From contig NW_021940920.1 of the NCBI RefSeq assembly GCF_004337985.1, positions 1,472,549 through 1,536,548 on the forward strand: a DNA stretch of 64,000 bases. Direction: 5' to 3'. Source of the DNA: Pyricularia pennisetigena. Taxonomy: Eukaryota; Ascomycota; Sordariomycetes; Magnaporthales; Pyriculariaceae. The position numbers and the translations under genes are program-made. Numbering within the stretch: the stretch's first letter is position 1; each line of letters starts with the position of its first letter. Positions 23,101 through 34,570 of this stretch are shown in pieces. Under the pieces are notes generated by a model that was not told where the DNA came from, made no database searches, and saw only the letters and a program-made list of their open reading frames with translations.

Positions 23101-24600
23101 ATTATGGTTTAAAAAGTTGCGGGGGCGTTGGTAAAACCGAAAGGTATTATTAGGTACTTATAATATCCTCGTTTGGTGCGAAATGCTGTTTTCCATTTTT
23201 CGCCTTTTTTTATACGGATTAAATTGTATGCTTTTTTAAAATTTAATATCGTAAACCATTATATTTAGTAAAACATGTTTCGAAATTCTCCTATTAGTGG
23301 GAACGGGTAGCAATTTTTTATTATAATATCGTTTAATTGTCGGTAGTCCACGCATAATCGTAATTTTCCGTTTTTTTTTGGTACGAAAAGGATTGGGTAT
23401 TTTGCTGGTAATGTCGATGGTCTAATATAGCCTTTTTTGAGGTTTTCCGCGAAGTATTCGTTTAAAGCCTCCATTTGTGTCGGATTTAGACCGTATATTT
23501 TATGGAATTTTGGTTGGGTTTTTTTTTTAATAATATTTCGTGGTCGAACGGATTATATTCGGGTAATCCTGTTTCGAATTTTTGGTTAAATAATCGTATA
23601 TAATTTTAGTATTTTTTTGGGATTTTGCCGTTTTTGGTTTATTTTTTCGTAGTTTGTATTGTATAATTGGATCGGTTTTAACCTGTAAATAGTCGTTTTT
23701 TTTCCAATATTGGTTCCGGGGTCGGTCGTCCTTCCTATAGGTACGCCATTTGTTTTATTTAATTTTTCCGTGCCCTATATTTCCTGTATAAACCCTATTA
23801 TGCTGGAAATCGTTTAATAATTAGGTGTTTTTCCTATTAAATTTGGTTTGTAATCCAATTTATCCGGGGGTTGCTTTTTTTAAACCAGGGAATTCCTAAA
23901 ATTATGTTTTTATTCCCTATTTCCGTAATATCTAAGGTAATTTGTTTTTTTCGTCCATAGTTTTCTATCCAAAGGTGTACGGTTTTTATTTCGATAATGC
24001 CGTTCCCGTATAAAACTGCTTTTTTTTTACGGTTTATAGTCGATATGGTTTTTCCTTTTATCGCCAAAATATTCGTCGTTTTTTTACGATTTTTGGAAAA
24101 ATGTAATTGTTTTATATTCCGTTATTAAAGAGCGTTCGTATAGGTTTTTTATTTAATTGTATATTTAGGAATATGTGTTCGTGTACTGTTTTCGTGGTTT
24201 GCGTGGCGTTTAGGGTTTTTTATTCCGTTTTTGTTACTACCGTTTGGTGTTTTATACCGTTTGGTTGTCCTAGTTTTTTAGTTTACTGGATTCGCGTCGT
24301 GGGTCTTTATTTTTTTTGTTTCGGGGCGTATAGTTGTTTTTAACGTTAATTTTATTAAATCGGTACCCTGTTGGTGCAGGCGTTTTTCGTGCGTTTGTGG
24401 GTATTTCGTTGTTTTTAACGTTGGGGTTCCACACAATTTTAATTATGGGTACGGGTCCTGGTTATCGTAATTTCGTTTCGTGCTATACCTGTGCTTTGGT
24501 TAATATATATATTTTGCAAATATTTCGGGTATATTCGTATTATGGGAATTATTTTTGGTTATAGCATGTTATGGGGTAGTCGTTACAAGGGGTGAAAATT
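20160..24600 (-). pseudogene. Gypsy 1 pol relic with chromodomain
   Basis: From the 5' side on the minus strand: protease region ending ILGIPWFKKSNPRINW (23837-24067); RT start [17 protein letters not shown] (about 23330-23385); polymerase motif YLDN in place of YLDD (about 23045-23060); RT thumb region (22836-23024); RNase H (about 22300-22650); integrase core (21549-21914) with TDKNKFFTSKFW and HPQTNGQTKR, where the catalytic Glu position reads Lys; chromodomain with YFIKW (about 20930-21040); then a C-terminal tail of about 700 bp. Many stops separate these blocks. A chromodomain fused to integrase is typical of chromoviruses, which use it to target heterochromatin. Confidence 0.9.
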
Positions 24601-25379
24601 ACCGCTGGTTTAATATTAAATTTTATTTTAATTTCCCAATTGGGTAATTTAATGGTGGTATATATTTCGTGGATACTTATTGTTTTGCGTCGTCGTGGGA
24701 AAAAAACGTGGATTATTTTTCTGTTAAAATGCAATCCGCAGTTATTTTAAAAACATTTTATTTAAAAAATTTTTGTGTGTTTGGGATATTTGGTATTTAA
24801 AATTGGGTGGTTTCCGAAGGTTGGATCGATTAATCCTATAGGGTTTTATATTTGTATTTGAAATAATATTCCGGGAAATTGCACTAATTGGTCGTTTCGG
24901 TATAAATTAATAAATTTTTTCTTATATATATAGGGGTTGTTTTCCTTTGCTGCATTGTATGGGTTTGAAGATATAGTTTTTTTTTCGCTAAATTCGTTTT
25001 TTAATTCGTTATTAAATTCGTCCGTTGGGGTTTGTTGGATTATCCGGATGCGGTGGGTTTATTCCAATGGTTTTGGTTCTAATTTTTTTAAGGTATTTAA
25101 TTCCGTAGGTTCGGGTAATTTGGCGTTTTGTTTACGTAATTATACCGGTGGTTAAGGTTTTAATAAATACACGGTTTCCTATTATTAGGGTCCGAATACT
25201 TTTAGGTTTTTGCGGGTATTATTTTGCGTCCATTTTCGCGCTATTGTGGATTATATAATTATCGTCGTAATATATGGTCCAATTTTTTAAATTGTGTTAA
25301 TCCGATGGTATTTGTTGGTGGGTGGTGGTATTTAATTTTTATGGTTTTTTGGAATCGGGGTGTAAGTCCGGAGTGCTTT

Positions 25380-26229
25380 GGGGACAAAATTTGGTTATAT
25401 ATCCTAGTTTTTCGCATTTAAAGCATTTACCATTTTTGGGATTTTTGCGAAGTTTTTTATATTGGGTCGCGTTAAGGTTTATAAATCCGTTATATATTCC
25501 GTAGGAAATATTATATTGGCGAAACGGTTTAGGGTATTAATATTTGCGTCCCGTGTTGGTTTATCGCAAGGCTGGCCCCTATACGCTGCGTTTTTCGCGT
25601 CGTTCCAATTTCCGTTCGTAAAATCGGTTATCGATTTTAATTATTAGCTTTATATATTCGGTTAAAATATTGGGTCGTTTTTTTTTAACAAATTCGTTTT
25701 TAATTTTTTTTTTAAGTCCCGTATACAAGCGTGCTATTAGGGTTTCGGGGCCCCATGGTAATTTAGCGGTAATTTATCGAAATTTACTGGTATATTTGGA
25801 TATTAATTTGGTTTGGGTAAAGCGTACCAGTTTACGCTTAATTGTGCGTTCCTCGTTTGGGTTGCCGAATGCTCCCTTAAAACATTTTTCGAAATTTTCG
25901 TAATCGTCGAAAATGCGGTTGGTTTTAATTTTACGGTTTTTTTCCTTATTCTGGTTTAAGTAATTTCGTAGGATTGGTTCGAACCAGGCAAACGCATCGC
26001 CTTTTAATAGCGAAGCTGCGTAAATAACCTTTTTTGCGTTATTATCGAAATTGTCCTCGTTAAAGTGAAAATAGGCCCGGGTTCCCGTAAGGAATCCTTG
26101 CAGGGTACCTAGGGTGTTATTATAAGGTAATAGTAAAAAGTATTTAATATAATTCCTATTGGTTCGATTAATTTGTTCGGTTATTCGTTCCTGGAATTGT
26201 CGATTTTTTGTTTGGAGCGTCGCAACCAT
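25380..26229 (-). pseudogene. Gypsy 1 gag relic
   Basis: An ATG at 26229 opens a 151-codon frame with the retrotransposon gag motif (YAASLLKGDAFAWFEP) and FEKCFKGAFGNPNEER. It is cut by a stop at 25774-25776. The frame can be followed downstream through a damaged zinc-knuckle region near 25380-25440. It packages element RNA in the active ancestor. Confidence 0.85.
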
Positions 26230-26364
26230 TTAACGCAAAGCGTTAACGTTGGCCGGAACGTTAGTGGTAAAAAGGGTTTAAGGGGTGGTTTTATTGGAAA
26301 ATATTGTTTCGGCGATACTGTTCGGTATATTTTAAGGCAAAATATTAAATAGGAGCAATTAAAA

Positions 26365-26816
26365 TGTTACGATTAAGGTATCGGGTAACCTGTTTTTAGG
26401 GTAAAATATAGTGGGTTAAAGCAATTGAGCGTTTTAACTGGGTAATTGGGGTTTTTAATAATTGGGGTAAAATTATAATCGTTTTTAAATAAGTATTAAG
26501 GTTAATTAGAGTTTAATTGCTGCTAAACAATTTTAAAATCGAATTTATTTACATGGTAATAAGCGTATCCTATATAGTCCGTTGTCCTGGGTGTAATATG
26601 TTTAATATATCCTATAGCCCGCATATTATTTGTTTTGCTATGATTAATATGTGATATATTAATTATATCGTTTTTTTGGCGATTACGTGGGGTTACGTAA
26701 TCTCTTATATTATTTTATTTCCTGTCGGTCGGTGCTTTCTTTGGTCGAGTGTCGTTAGGAGGGGTGTGACCCCGCCTGGCCTCATTGGTACCGACCCATC
26801 TTATCTGGTCGTAACA
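26365..26816 (-). repeat. 5' LTR of Gypsy 1
   Basis: It starts TGTTACGATTAAGG and ends GTCGTAACA on the plus strand, same length as the left LTR. Differences between the pair are mostly transitions in both directions, so both LTRs were mutated after insertion. Confidence 0.92.
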
Positions 26817-26821
26817 GTTAT

Positions 26822-27552
26822 AATTATACCGGTACCCGATTAATTCGCACAATATTATAAAATTGGCGGAATTGATAACCCGGTGGATAGGCCGTATTTA
26901 TATTATACGGATAAAAAAACCCTGCTATAATTAAAAATATTAACACATATATGGTAAATAACTATTTTACAAAATTTGGAAGTAAAAAAAGCTATTTGGT
27001 AAAGGGTTATCTAATTCGGGGCAAAAAAACCCACTTTTTGTTGCACTGGGGGCAGGGGGGCGTGTAATTTCGGTAATTTAACCGTTTTGGGGTTTATTTA
27101 CTAAAATATTTGGATCCTGAATTTATTAAACCCTAACCCTAACCAACGACCCACCTTTTATCCGCGTCGCGTCAAATTTAGCAATTTAATTTAATATATT
27201 TCCTTTCCTTTCCTCTCCTTAAAGTAGAATTTTCGTCGATAAATGCTAATAAACTAATTTCCGTATTATATTTACTATGGCCTTAATATTTACATTTTTA
27301 CTCGTAATTTGGTAAAAAACCTTTTATACTTTAGCAAATTCCGTTTTTGGTACGTTTGGCACCCAATCCAAAACGTATTAATAGGTAATTTTACACCCTA
27401 TCGGGGTATTATATATGTATACCGCCGTGTTTGGTAATTTGTTTTTGCGGTTTGTTGGCATTACTTTTACGCAATTTGGTGCATATGGAATTTTAAGACT
27501 AATTTACCAAAAAACCCTAATTGGCTATTTAGTTTATTGGTTTGCTAACTGC
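26822..27552. other. AT-rich spacer with a short telomere-like motif
   Basis: No gene recognised. AAACCCTAACCCTAACC at 27128-27144 contains two perfect CCCTAA units in the C-rich orientation. Confidence 0.45.
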
Positions 27553-27980
27553 TTATAAATCTTTTACCTTTATTTCGTACTCCCGAACCCGTGCGCTATT
27601 TAACGTTTTGGCCTTTTCCCATAACCTTTCGCATTTTGGTCGACCCTTCCATTTTACCAAATACTTAAAATTTCCACCTAAGTTTCTTTTATTAAATAAT
27701 TGCATTTTTGCATAATTTCCTTCGAATATTAATTCGAAGTTTTTGATAAAATTTTCGCTGACATATATTTGTGGTTCCCACGTGTTATTTTTATTTGGGA
27801 ACCCCTTCCATTTAATAAAATATTTAAACTTTTTGTTTAAACCCCATTTTGCGAGAAAAATTTCAATTTCCCATATGTTTTTTGTTGCATCGAGTGCAAT
27901 TGGTTTTTGGTCCAATTAATTTAAGGAAATTTTAATTGGTATTTTTTGTAACAATGGGACCGTTATTTTATTTTTACCTT
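27553..27980 (-). pseudogene. Relic encoding two tandem chromodomains
   Basis: A 120-codon minus-strand frame (27915-27553) holds two chromodomain-like units: WEIEIFL, YFIKWKGFP and NTWEP (frame residues about 14-62), then NYAKMQLFN and YLVKWKGRP (about 66-112). The first keeps three aromatic positions of a methyl-lysine cage (W15, W36, F39); the second has Y68 and W89 but R92 at the third. The frame has no ATG: it follows a TAA at 27916-27918 that could be a mutated CAA, and protein-like sequence (FKFKPLNNFYLFNKGKNK) continues upstream to about 28060. No integrase or RT lies next to it, so it is not simply a chromovirus tail. Host gene or unknown element remains open. Confidence 0.6.
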
Positions 27981-28060
27981 TGTTAAACAAATAAAAATTA
28001 TTAAGGGGTTTAAATTTAAAGGCTGCGACGGGTGTTTCGGCAAGCGGAGGGTTTATTAGT

Positions 28061-29439
28061 TTTATAAATTTGCCGTTAAAACCTATATTGGGGGTATTAA
28101 ATAAAATAAAATATAATTTCCATAACCCTAAATATCTTAAATCTTTAAAAACTGGAACGTATCCAGGTAAATTACCGTTGTTCTGGAAAATATAGGAATC
28201 CTTTAAAAAACTCGTAACCGTCGAGGAGGTCGAACATCGTTCGATTTAACTGGGTTAAATAAATTTACCAGCGCTGGAATTAAACGACGTAATAAACGTA
28301 AACGGAATCCTGTTAAATTATATTAAAATTGGAACGTTTAGGATTGTAAAAGTATAAAATAGTAAATATAATAGCAGCTATTTATTCGGATATTGGTGCC
28401 GCAGCAATTGCTGGATTTGAAACTGCTATTATTTTGCGTTTTTTAACAAAACGGATTAATCCAACTCGGTTATATGTGCTCCTTTTAAAATTAAACGTAC
28501 GTCTTTTTAATAAAGCATTGTCGACGCTGTAAATATCCTTAAAATAATACCAAAAATTTTCCGTCGAATTTACCAAAACAAAACAGTTTGGATGTGGGTA
28601 TTGGAAACTGTTAAAATTGGGTCCAGTTTTTACATAATTAATAACGCATTCCGAAATATGCAATCGCTAAATTTTTAAATTTATATATATTTTCATCCGC
28701 TCGTTTGCAGGAAAATCTGTCCTGCTTAAATAAATAAGATAATATCCAGCACACGCATAAACGTAACGGAAAACAATAAAATTACACCGAAATGGTATAT
28801 TTTCGTGGTTAATATATTTTTGGCAATGGTATTCCCATTTTTGCTTATCCGTAACCCAGTGGTTGCACAGGAAACAAAATTTAGCGAAATTATGGTTAGT
28901 TTTTAAATACTTTTTATAATAACAATATATATGCTACCACTTTTGCGAAATATAAAGGTTTAATATTAATATAAAAAGTTAGCAACGTGTTTTAAGATAG
29001 TTGTATTTGTTATTGGTATATTACGTTTTGCAATTACCTTTCAATTTTTTAATTGCAGGATTTTACAGGACAAATACCGTTTTTAGGCTCTAGTTAAAAC
29101 TGGTATGCGACCCGATAATCCCCTGTCCGAAAAACAATAAAATTTTCCAGTGTTAAAAAGCTTGTTAGATTTCGGAAAGTTTTTTTTCGACCTAGGTTTT
29201 AAAATAACCGTTGGCGTCCGGGTATTATGTGAATTATGAGAGGAAAGTGGTCCCGGCGCCAATCGCTTTAATTAGTTGCAAATCGTTGGTATTTTTGCAA
29301 TCTTCGTCGCATAAATTTTCGACGATTGTTATACGTTTATTTGCGGTAAGCTGTATATTATTCGAATTCCTTTGTGCAGCCCCCGCGGTTAATAAAAATG
29401 GTATATATAAAAATTTATTTTGTTAATCGTACATAGTTT
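28061..29439. other. AT-rich DNA, unassigned frames
   Basis: A 93-codon minus-strand frame (28663-28382) is open but has no recognised domain; it could be an upstream part of the chromodomain relic or a separate remnant. Nothing else supported. Confidence 0.35.
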
Positions 29440-30960
29440 CCATTTCGTTTTAATTAGTCGAGTTCCCGTGCCGGAAATTGCCAAATTAGGTCGTTTTCCC
29501 AATTCATTTTTGCTAATCGGAAATCTTCAGTAAAATTACGCCTAATATCCATGCCCGAATAATTTGCGACGTTATCGATTGTGTTTATTGCGCCCAAATA
29601 ATGCTTTTGAAAAATTGATAAATCTCTATAGTCCGCAAAAAATTGGAACTGCTTAACCGACTAACCATTATCCCTTATAGTAAAATCAATATATTGTGGA
29701 AATAATAAAGCGCTATTCTTTCACCGTTGGCTTTAACAAAAGCTTCCCTTTGTGTGTTATAAAAGCCGTTAATACCATTTACAAATCCTGCACGCTTTAC
29801 CCAATTTAAAATATGCTGTAATACGCTATTTAAGCTTTTCGTCTTATATTTAGGACCAATTTTCGTTTATATAGGAAAAATTGGATAGTTTTTTATATTA
29901 TCCGCAAACGGTATAATTCGGTGGTTTCGGCCTTTTTAAAGCATAATTTGCAAAAAATTTTGCAATAAAGGACTCCCTTTTATAATTTTAGAAAAAAAAT
30001 AATGTTTACCAGCCCGAAAAGCATTAATTGTAAATATAAAGGCGGCGGGCCAGAATTTGACGATATATTTTCGGGTATAATATATTTTGGTTTAAGCATC
30101 AAAAAGCAATGGAATTATATATATATAATGGCGGATCGATTTACTGCCTATTAGTTTTTCCTTTATAAATTGCCCTTCGTATTTTCGATTTAAATTTAAC
30201 CTCTCCGTTGTTCCACCCAACTAACAAAACGAAATCCTATTTCAAAGTTAGTTTTAATTAAATAAAATGGAATTAAAAAAGCATTTTACTTTATATTTTA
30301 TTTTATATAACTTTATTACCCTAGCAAAGTTGAAGCAATGTATATTTAATAAATTGGCGTCGTATACCCGATACCTTTTATGTACGTAATTATAAAAGTT
30401 TTCGAATTATAAAAATTAATAAAGTTTTACAAAGTTTTTTATAGTAAGGAACGTTTATTTTTTACGTAGGGTTTTTAAACCAAGCTCGTTTGTTAGTTTA
30501 TTTTAAATATACTGTTTATAAATATTAGCATTTAATTTATATTAGCAAAACTTTTCTTTAATATTTTGAAAAAAGCGACGACACATTTAATCAAAAATTA
30601 AAAAAATATTTACATATGCTATTAAATGTTTTATGTTTAATGGTATACTTTTTTCATGGTATCGTTCCCACGTATTGCAAAAATGGCGCACAAAGCATTT
30701 TAAACTATCCACTATCGGTAGCCCATAAATTTTATTAAATTTACCTTTTTTACCCAAAACCAATGCTTGGACGAAATGCTTCATAATTCGCATATTTCGG
30801 GGGTCCGAAAGTCCTTTTAACTTTTTATAATTAAATAAAGATTTTATTCAATTTAAGCATTTTGGTATAAATTAAAAGGGTTATATACCATAACCAGGTT
30901 GCAAATGCATCGTTATAACATTTTTTGGTTTTATTACGAAATTTTTTGCGCGATTAATTG
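29440..30960 (-). pseudogene. DUF3435 / tyrosine-recombinase-like relic (Starship captain family)
   Basis: Blocks on one strand in family order: an N-terminal SAM-like part (30793-30587) with MRIMKHFVQA and FVRHFCNTWERYHEKSIP; then ELGLKTLRKK and VHKRYRVYDANLLNIHCFNF (about 30500-30330), matching the region where DUF3435 proteins begin the catalytic core; then GFVNGINGFYNTQREA (about 29750-29795) and FQKHYLGAINTIDNVANY (about 29565-29617), matching the C-terminal R-x-x-A ... Y region. Stops and at least one frameshift break it. DUF3435 proteins include captains, the tyrosine recombinases that move Starships; others are of unknown role. Assignment is from remembered family patterns, not a search. 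Confidence 0.65.
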
Positions 30961-32087
30961 GTATTAATTTGTGAAAAATTAGTTGGAAACCTTTTTGCTG
31001 AAATACGCTCCATTACAATTTCCCCCTATATTTTGTGTTTTTTGGTGCCCATAATATAAATTTAAATTTTTAAAAAAGCGTAAATAATTTTGCTATCGCT
31101 TCTGGGAAACGACGTTAAAGGAAGTAATATTTAATAATAGGAATGGTTGGTAAAACGAAAGTGATTTTGGTAATATTACCCGGAAAATTGGAGGTTTGAA
31201 GTACGAAGGTTCGCAGTGTTTGAAAATCCCGTATTAAAGCCATTAATAAAAAAAGAGAATTTAATAAATATAAAAAGGTAAATAAGCGGTTATATACAGT
31301 TTGCAAACCAGGAAAAATTACACCTGGTTGCTTTGTGGGTCCATATTGTAAAGAAACCTCCCTTAAAATCTTTTGGATCCATGTTTGCCAAGGATAATAA
31401 GCATTTGGTTATATGTATAATCGTGCATTTTACGCCATAGGAATAAAAATTGCGTTTTTTTAAACAATTTTATTGTTTTTATATAACAGAATATCGGGCA
31501 TTTCCAACAATAAATATCCATTAAAAAACGTAGCAAAATTGAAAATACGATACAATACCAGTTAATAATACCAATTAATTACCCCTATATTTTTTTTCTA
31601 TATTATGGGTTATAACCGGATCGGGTTTGGGTATCGGTTAAAAGTACCTCAGTTTGGTATAGCATATCCGTATTAGCTTTTAGGTGAATTTGCGTGAAAA
31701 AGTTTGTTGCAACCGGGTAATGCACATTTTTACCATACGCAGCATTTTTTTGGCTATTTATTATATTATTTTTTGTTAAAATATTGCATTTTGAACCAAA
31801 AATATATATTAAACCAACAAAATTTATGAAAAAAAATTTTCAAAAAAAGTTAGTAAACCAAAAATAAAATTCTGGATTTGTTTTGGAACACTTTGCTATT
31901 TTTAAGGATAATTGTTAATCGACATTTTTTTGGAAAACTAGTTTTGGGATATAATTAATGGAAACAGATTTTCGTCCTAGTTTTGGAGGGTTAGAATTAG
32001 GGACCAACGTATTACTCAATTGCAGGAGCTGCTAGATTACCGAAAAAGGAATGTTGATTAAACCACAATTGAGTGTGGGTGAACGTA
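30961..32087. other. AT-rich DNA without recognisable gene
   Basis: Short frames only. It would be the upstream side of the DUF3435 relic. Composition becomes less AT-rich near 32000. Confidence 0.45.
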
Positions 32088-32214
32088 GCCTGAGCAGCCT
32101 GAATAGCAATTGAACAGCGACTGAACACACTGAACAACGCCTGAGCAGCCTGAATAGCGACTGAACAACGACTGAACACACTGAACAACGCTTGAACAGC
32201 CTGAACAAAAACGG
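32088..32214 (+). repeat. 51-bp minisatellite, about 2.4 units
   Basis: Units at 32088-32138 and 32139-32189 start GCCTGAGCAGCCTGAATAGC and end CACACTGAACAAC; a partial third unit follows from 32190. The unit itself is built of ten-base CTGAACAACG-like words. 51 is a multiple of three, so a minus-strand frame (32272-32012) repeats 17 residues, but no gene is evident. Confidence 0.9.
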
Positions 32215-32382
32215 GGCGAATCACGTGGCAAATGTCAGGGATGCAGTGGTCCAGATTCGGCGCAGATAACACCCGATATCCTCGCGCCTTTTCGCTAAAG
32301 TTTTATACCAGGCGTGGGCCTGTTCGCACGATACCTGCGGAACTATAGACAAAGATAAACTTGTCCGGAAATTATATTGTAA

Positions 32383-32430
<48 letters not shown>
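32383..32430 (-). repeat. (TAG)16 microsatellite, probable retroposon tail
   Basis: Sixteen uninterrupted TAG units. On the minus strand this is a (CTA)n tail directly following a GC-rich sequence ending GCCCGGCGTTAATAGACA, the arrangement of LINE or SINE 3' ends in some fungi. Confidence 0.8.
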
Positions 32431-32432
<2 letters not shown>

Positions 32433-32720
32433 TCTATTAACGCCGGGCCGCGCGGAGCGCCGGTATCGCCGGTTCTCCGCGCATGCAGCCGCCCGTGGAG
32501 CATCACGGCGCGCTATCTAAGTTTACATGAGTCTATATAGCGGATCGATCGTCACGGACCGGGCCCGGGGCGATGTAGGGGTGGGTGCCTGCTGCGGCCC
32601 TGCAACTTATATTCCTGCACAGGTATGACCAGCCTGCGGCGCCTTCCGCCGTCTGTTCGTGCGCACCTTTACGCGCGGGGGTGTCCACTAGGGCCGGTTC
32701 GATGCGCTTTTAGCGCGGAG
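32431..32720 (-). mobile_element. GC-rich retroposon 3' end candidate
   Basis: The sequence next to (TAG)16 shares TTAACGCCGGGC and further patchy similarity with the repeat next to the (TAG)n tract at 34031-34044. No tRNA-like head or reverse transcriptase is visible, so it may be the truncated 3' end of a LINE or a headless SINE. The right boundary is approximate. Confidence 0.4.
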
Positions 32721-34030
32721 GGAGGGTGAAATGGCCAGTGATGGCTGCGAACTCCTCAAGGGCATGTGCATTTGTCAGTCTAATTGTTCGGCAAGTTTCC
32801 TCACCCCAAAACTCTGGGCAAAAAATCAAACAAAAGGTGATTTAGGGTCTGCGTTACTGAAATAAGAGACTCAAACAGACGATGATGATAGCTGGGCTTT
32901 ATATGTTAATCACATACCGCATAACCTTGCCTTTGGCTTTCCAAAGGCTAGTGGTTGCCTTCTTTTTGCGGATTGCACGAGCGAACCAATAAGTTGCGGT
33001 TTAAATGCATGCAGTTTTCGGACAAACCGAGCCGATAAAACAATCCATGCCGTAAAGTGACTTTAATTCATTTATCGTAGTTAGCGGGCGGTTTAGCGTT
33101 ACCCAGCAAGCATGAGGCGTTTTGGGCTTTCATTTACCTAGCTTTTGGGAAGTTGCAAGTAAATCCTGGTGTGGCTTGTGTAAAAATGAATGGAAAGACC
33201 CGCTGGTTCTAAGAAACAAATTATAACAGTTGAGCGTCGAATTATGTTTGCAGTTAATATACCTGAGAATAATACAGACAACCTCTTCCGGAGGGCTGAC
33301 TTGCATCCATCATTAAACACCTTATTACAGTTCTTTACTATCTTCCCAAAGGACAAAAGTTAAACTAATTTGTCCATTTCCAAGTCTGGCCGGGCCAAAA
33401 GGCTACTATGCTTGCAAATTTTTCATACCAGCTTTCAGCGAAAATAGGTTAATTAAACAACTAGGGTAACAAGCAGCAATAATTATTTACCCCTGTATAC
33501 CGAATAGCATCCGGTTTTCCGCCAAGCTATGCCTTATCCAATTCCAATCGGCACGGCAGTATTTATTGCGTTCGGTCACTATATATAGAAGTCGGGCGCA
33601 CGCCACTTGAAATTGCAATCGGCTTCGAAACAGGCCTATTGATTTTTGTGGAAACGATTGGTCGGCCACGATCAAAAAGAACGCACACTGATTGGCCGGT
33701 GCGAGGTTGTAATATGAAATGTAGCTTGTTTGGAAGCCTTGTCTTGGAATCCTTACGGATTATCGATATCATTATTAATGTGGTTAAAGAATCAGAGGTG
33801 AATATAACGCTGCCTTTTCTGTGGGAACCTTTTTACCGGCTCGTTCCTATTGGCCTTCACCTCCACGGAGCATCCCGGCACTCAACTTGGATATGTTCCT
33901 CTCGATCTGCACTTGGCAAGATTCTTCGCCCTCGCTTTGCGAATGCGGTGCAGGTTGACAAAAGGACATCATGCAGTGTTTTAGGGGTATTTTCTCTTGG
34001 CACATTTCTGCACTAAGTAAATGGGCGAAA
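32721..34030. other. Islet DNA of mixed composition, no gene recognised
   Basis: Frames such as 33639-34016 plus (125 codons) are open but have no recognisable domain or signal, and alternative frames overlap on the opposite strand. Likely noncoding or old relics. Confidence 0.35.
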
Positions 34031-34480
34031 GTAGTAGTAGTAGTAATGTTATTTAACGCCGGGCTCGGCCCGGCTCAATAGGCGGCCGTTAGCAATCTCC
34101 CAAGGGGTAACTCGGCGCACTTTCCATTTTACCTGTTTACACAGTGGAAAACAAGGGCACAGAAGCGAATCGAGCCTGACCGGGTTCGTGCCCAGCCCTG
34201 TTTACAGGGTTGGTTCACTGACGCGACCCCGTGCCTTCAGGCGCACGGAGGATTCGTTTGACGGCAGTTGACGGCTTTTTATCGAAAAGGGACTGTGTCC
34301 AATTAGAGGTGCTGTCGGTCGTTTGCAACCTTGTAGGCGAAGGTCCCAACAAGTTTGGGCTCGACGGCACAGGCGGGTGAGCCTTGCCACGTTAAGTGGG
34401 AAGGAGATGGAGGGAGCAGGACTCGACCCTACGTTGCACAAATAACAGCCATGGCGCTTAACCACTGCACCATTCCCCCC
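34031..34480 (-). mobile_element. SINE-like retroposon with tRNA-derived head and (TAG)n tail
   Basis: On the minus strand the element starts with a tRNA-like sequence (34480-34409), continues through about 360 bp of unrelated body and ends GAGCCCGGCGTTAAATAAC followed by a (CTA)n-type tail (34044-34031). Internal A- and B-box-like motifs would let RNA polymerase III transcribe it. It ends about 90 bp from the stop codon of the gene at 34571-35614. Family identity is unknown. Confidence 0.6.
34409..34480 (-). tRNA. tRNA-Asn(GUU)-like sequence, probable SINE head
   Basis: 72 nt fold as a tRNA: acceptor GGGGGGA with TCCCTCC (one G-T pair), D stem GTGC/GCGC with loop AGTGGTTAA, anticodon stem CATGG/TTGTG with loop CTGTTAT (anticodon GTT), T stem GTAGG/CCTGC with loop GTCGAGT. 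The D stem leaves no base 26 and the anticodon stem has three G-T pairs, so a working tRNA gene is less likely than a tRNA-derived promoter. Confidence 0.5.
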
Positions 34481-34570
34481 AGAATAACAACGCGTGTACA
34501 GAATTTAATATGTCAAATGCCTGCACATACGGTTGGCCCGATTTCCCGATGGCGGTGGAATCGTGATCGC

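Larger units (their letters stand above)
19707..26816 (-). mobile_element. Gypsy element 1 (chromovirus), full length but inactivated
   Basis: Two 452-bp LTRs (19707-20158 and 26365-26816) bound 7.1 kb of minus-strand gag-pol. GTTAT occurs immediately outside both ends (19702-19706 and 26817-26821), a perfect 5-bp target duplication that fixes the boundaries. Domain order on the minus strand is gag, zinc knuckle, protease, RT, RNase H, integrase, chromodomain. Stops and lost catalytic residues show it is dead. Two related copies lie at 51946-58551 and 58552-64000. Confidence 0.95.

Noticed and set aside
32012..32272. Minus-strand protein with 17-residue repeats
   Set aside because: The repeat is a translation of a 51-bp minisatellite; no gene context or family supports a real protein.
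33639..34016. 125-codon plus-strand frame
   Set aside because: No recognisable domain, signal peptide or splice context, and overlapping frames on the other strand are equally open.
34409..34480. Functional tRNA-Asn gene
   Set aside because: The fold is possible but has several G-T pairs in the anticodon stem and a missing linker base, and it heads a longer repeat with a (TAG)n tail, which fits a SINE better.
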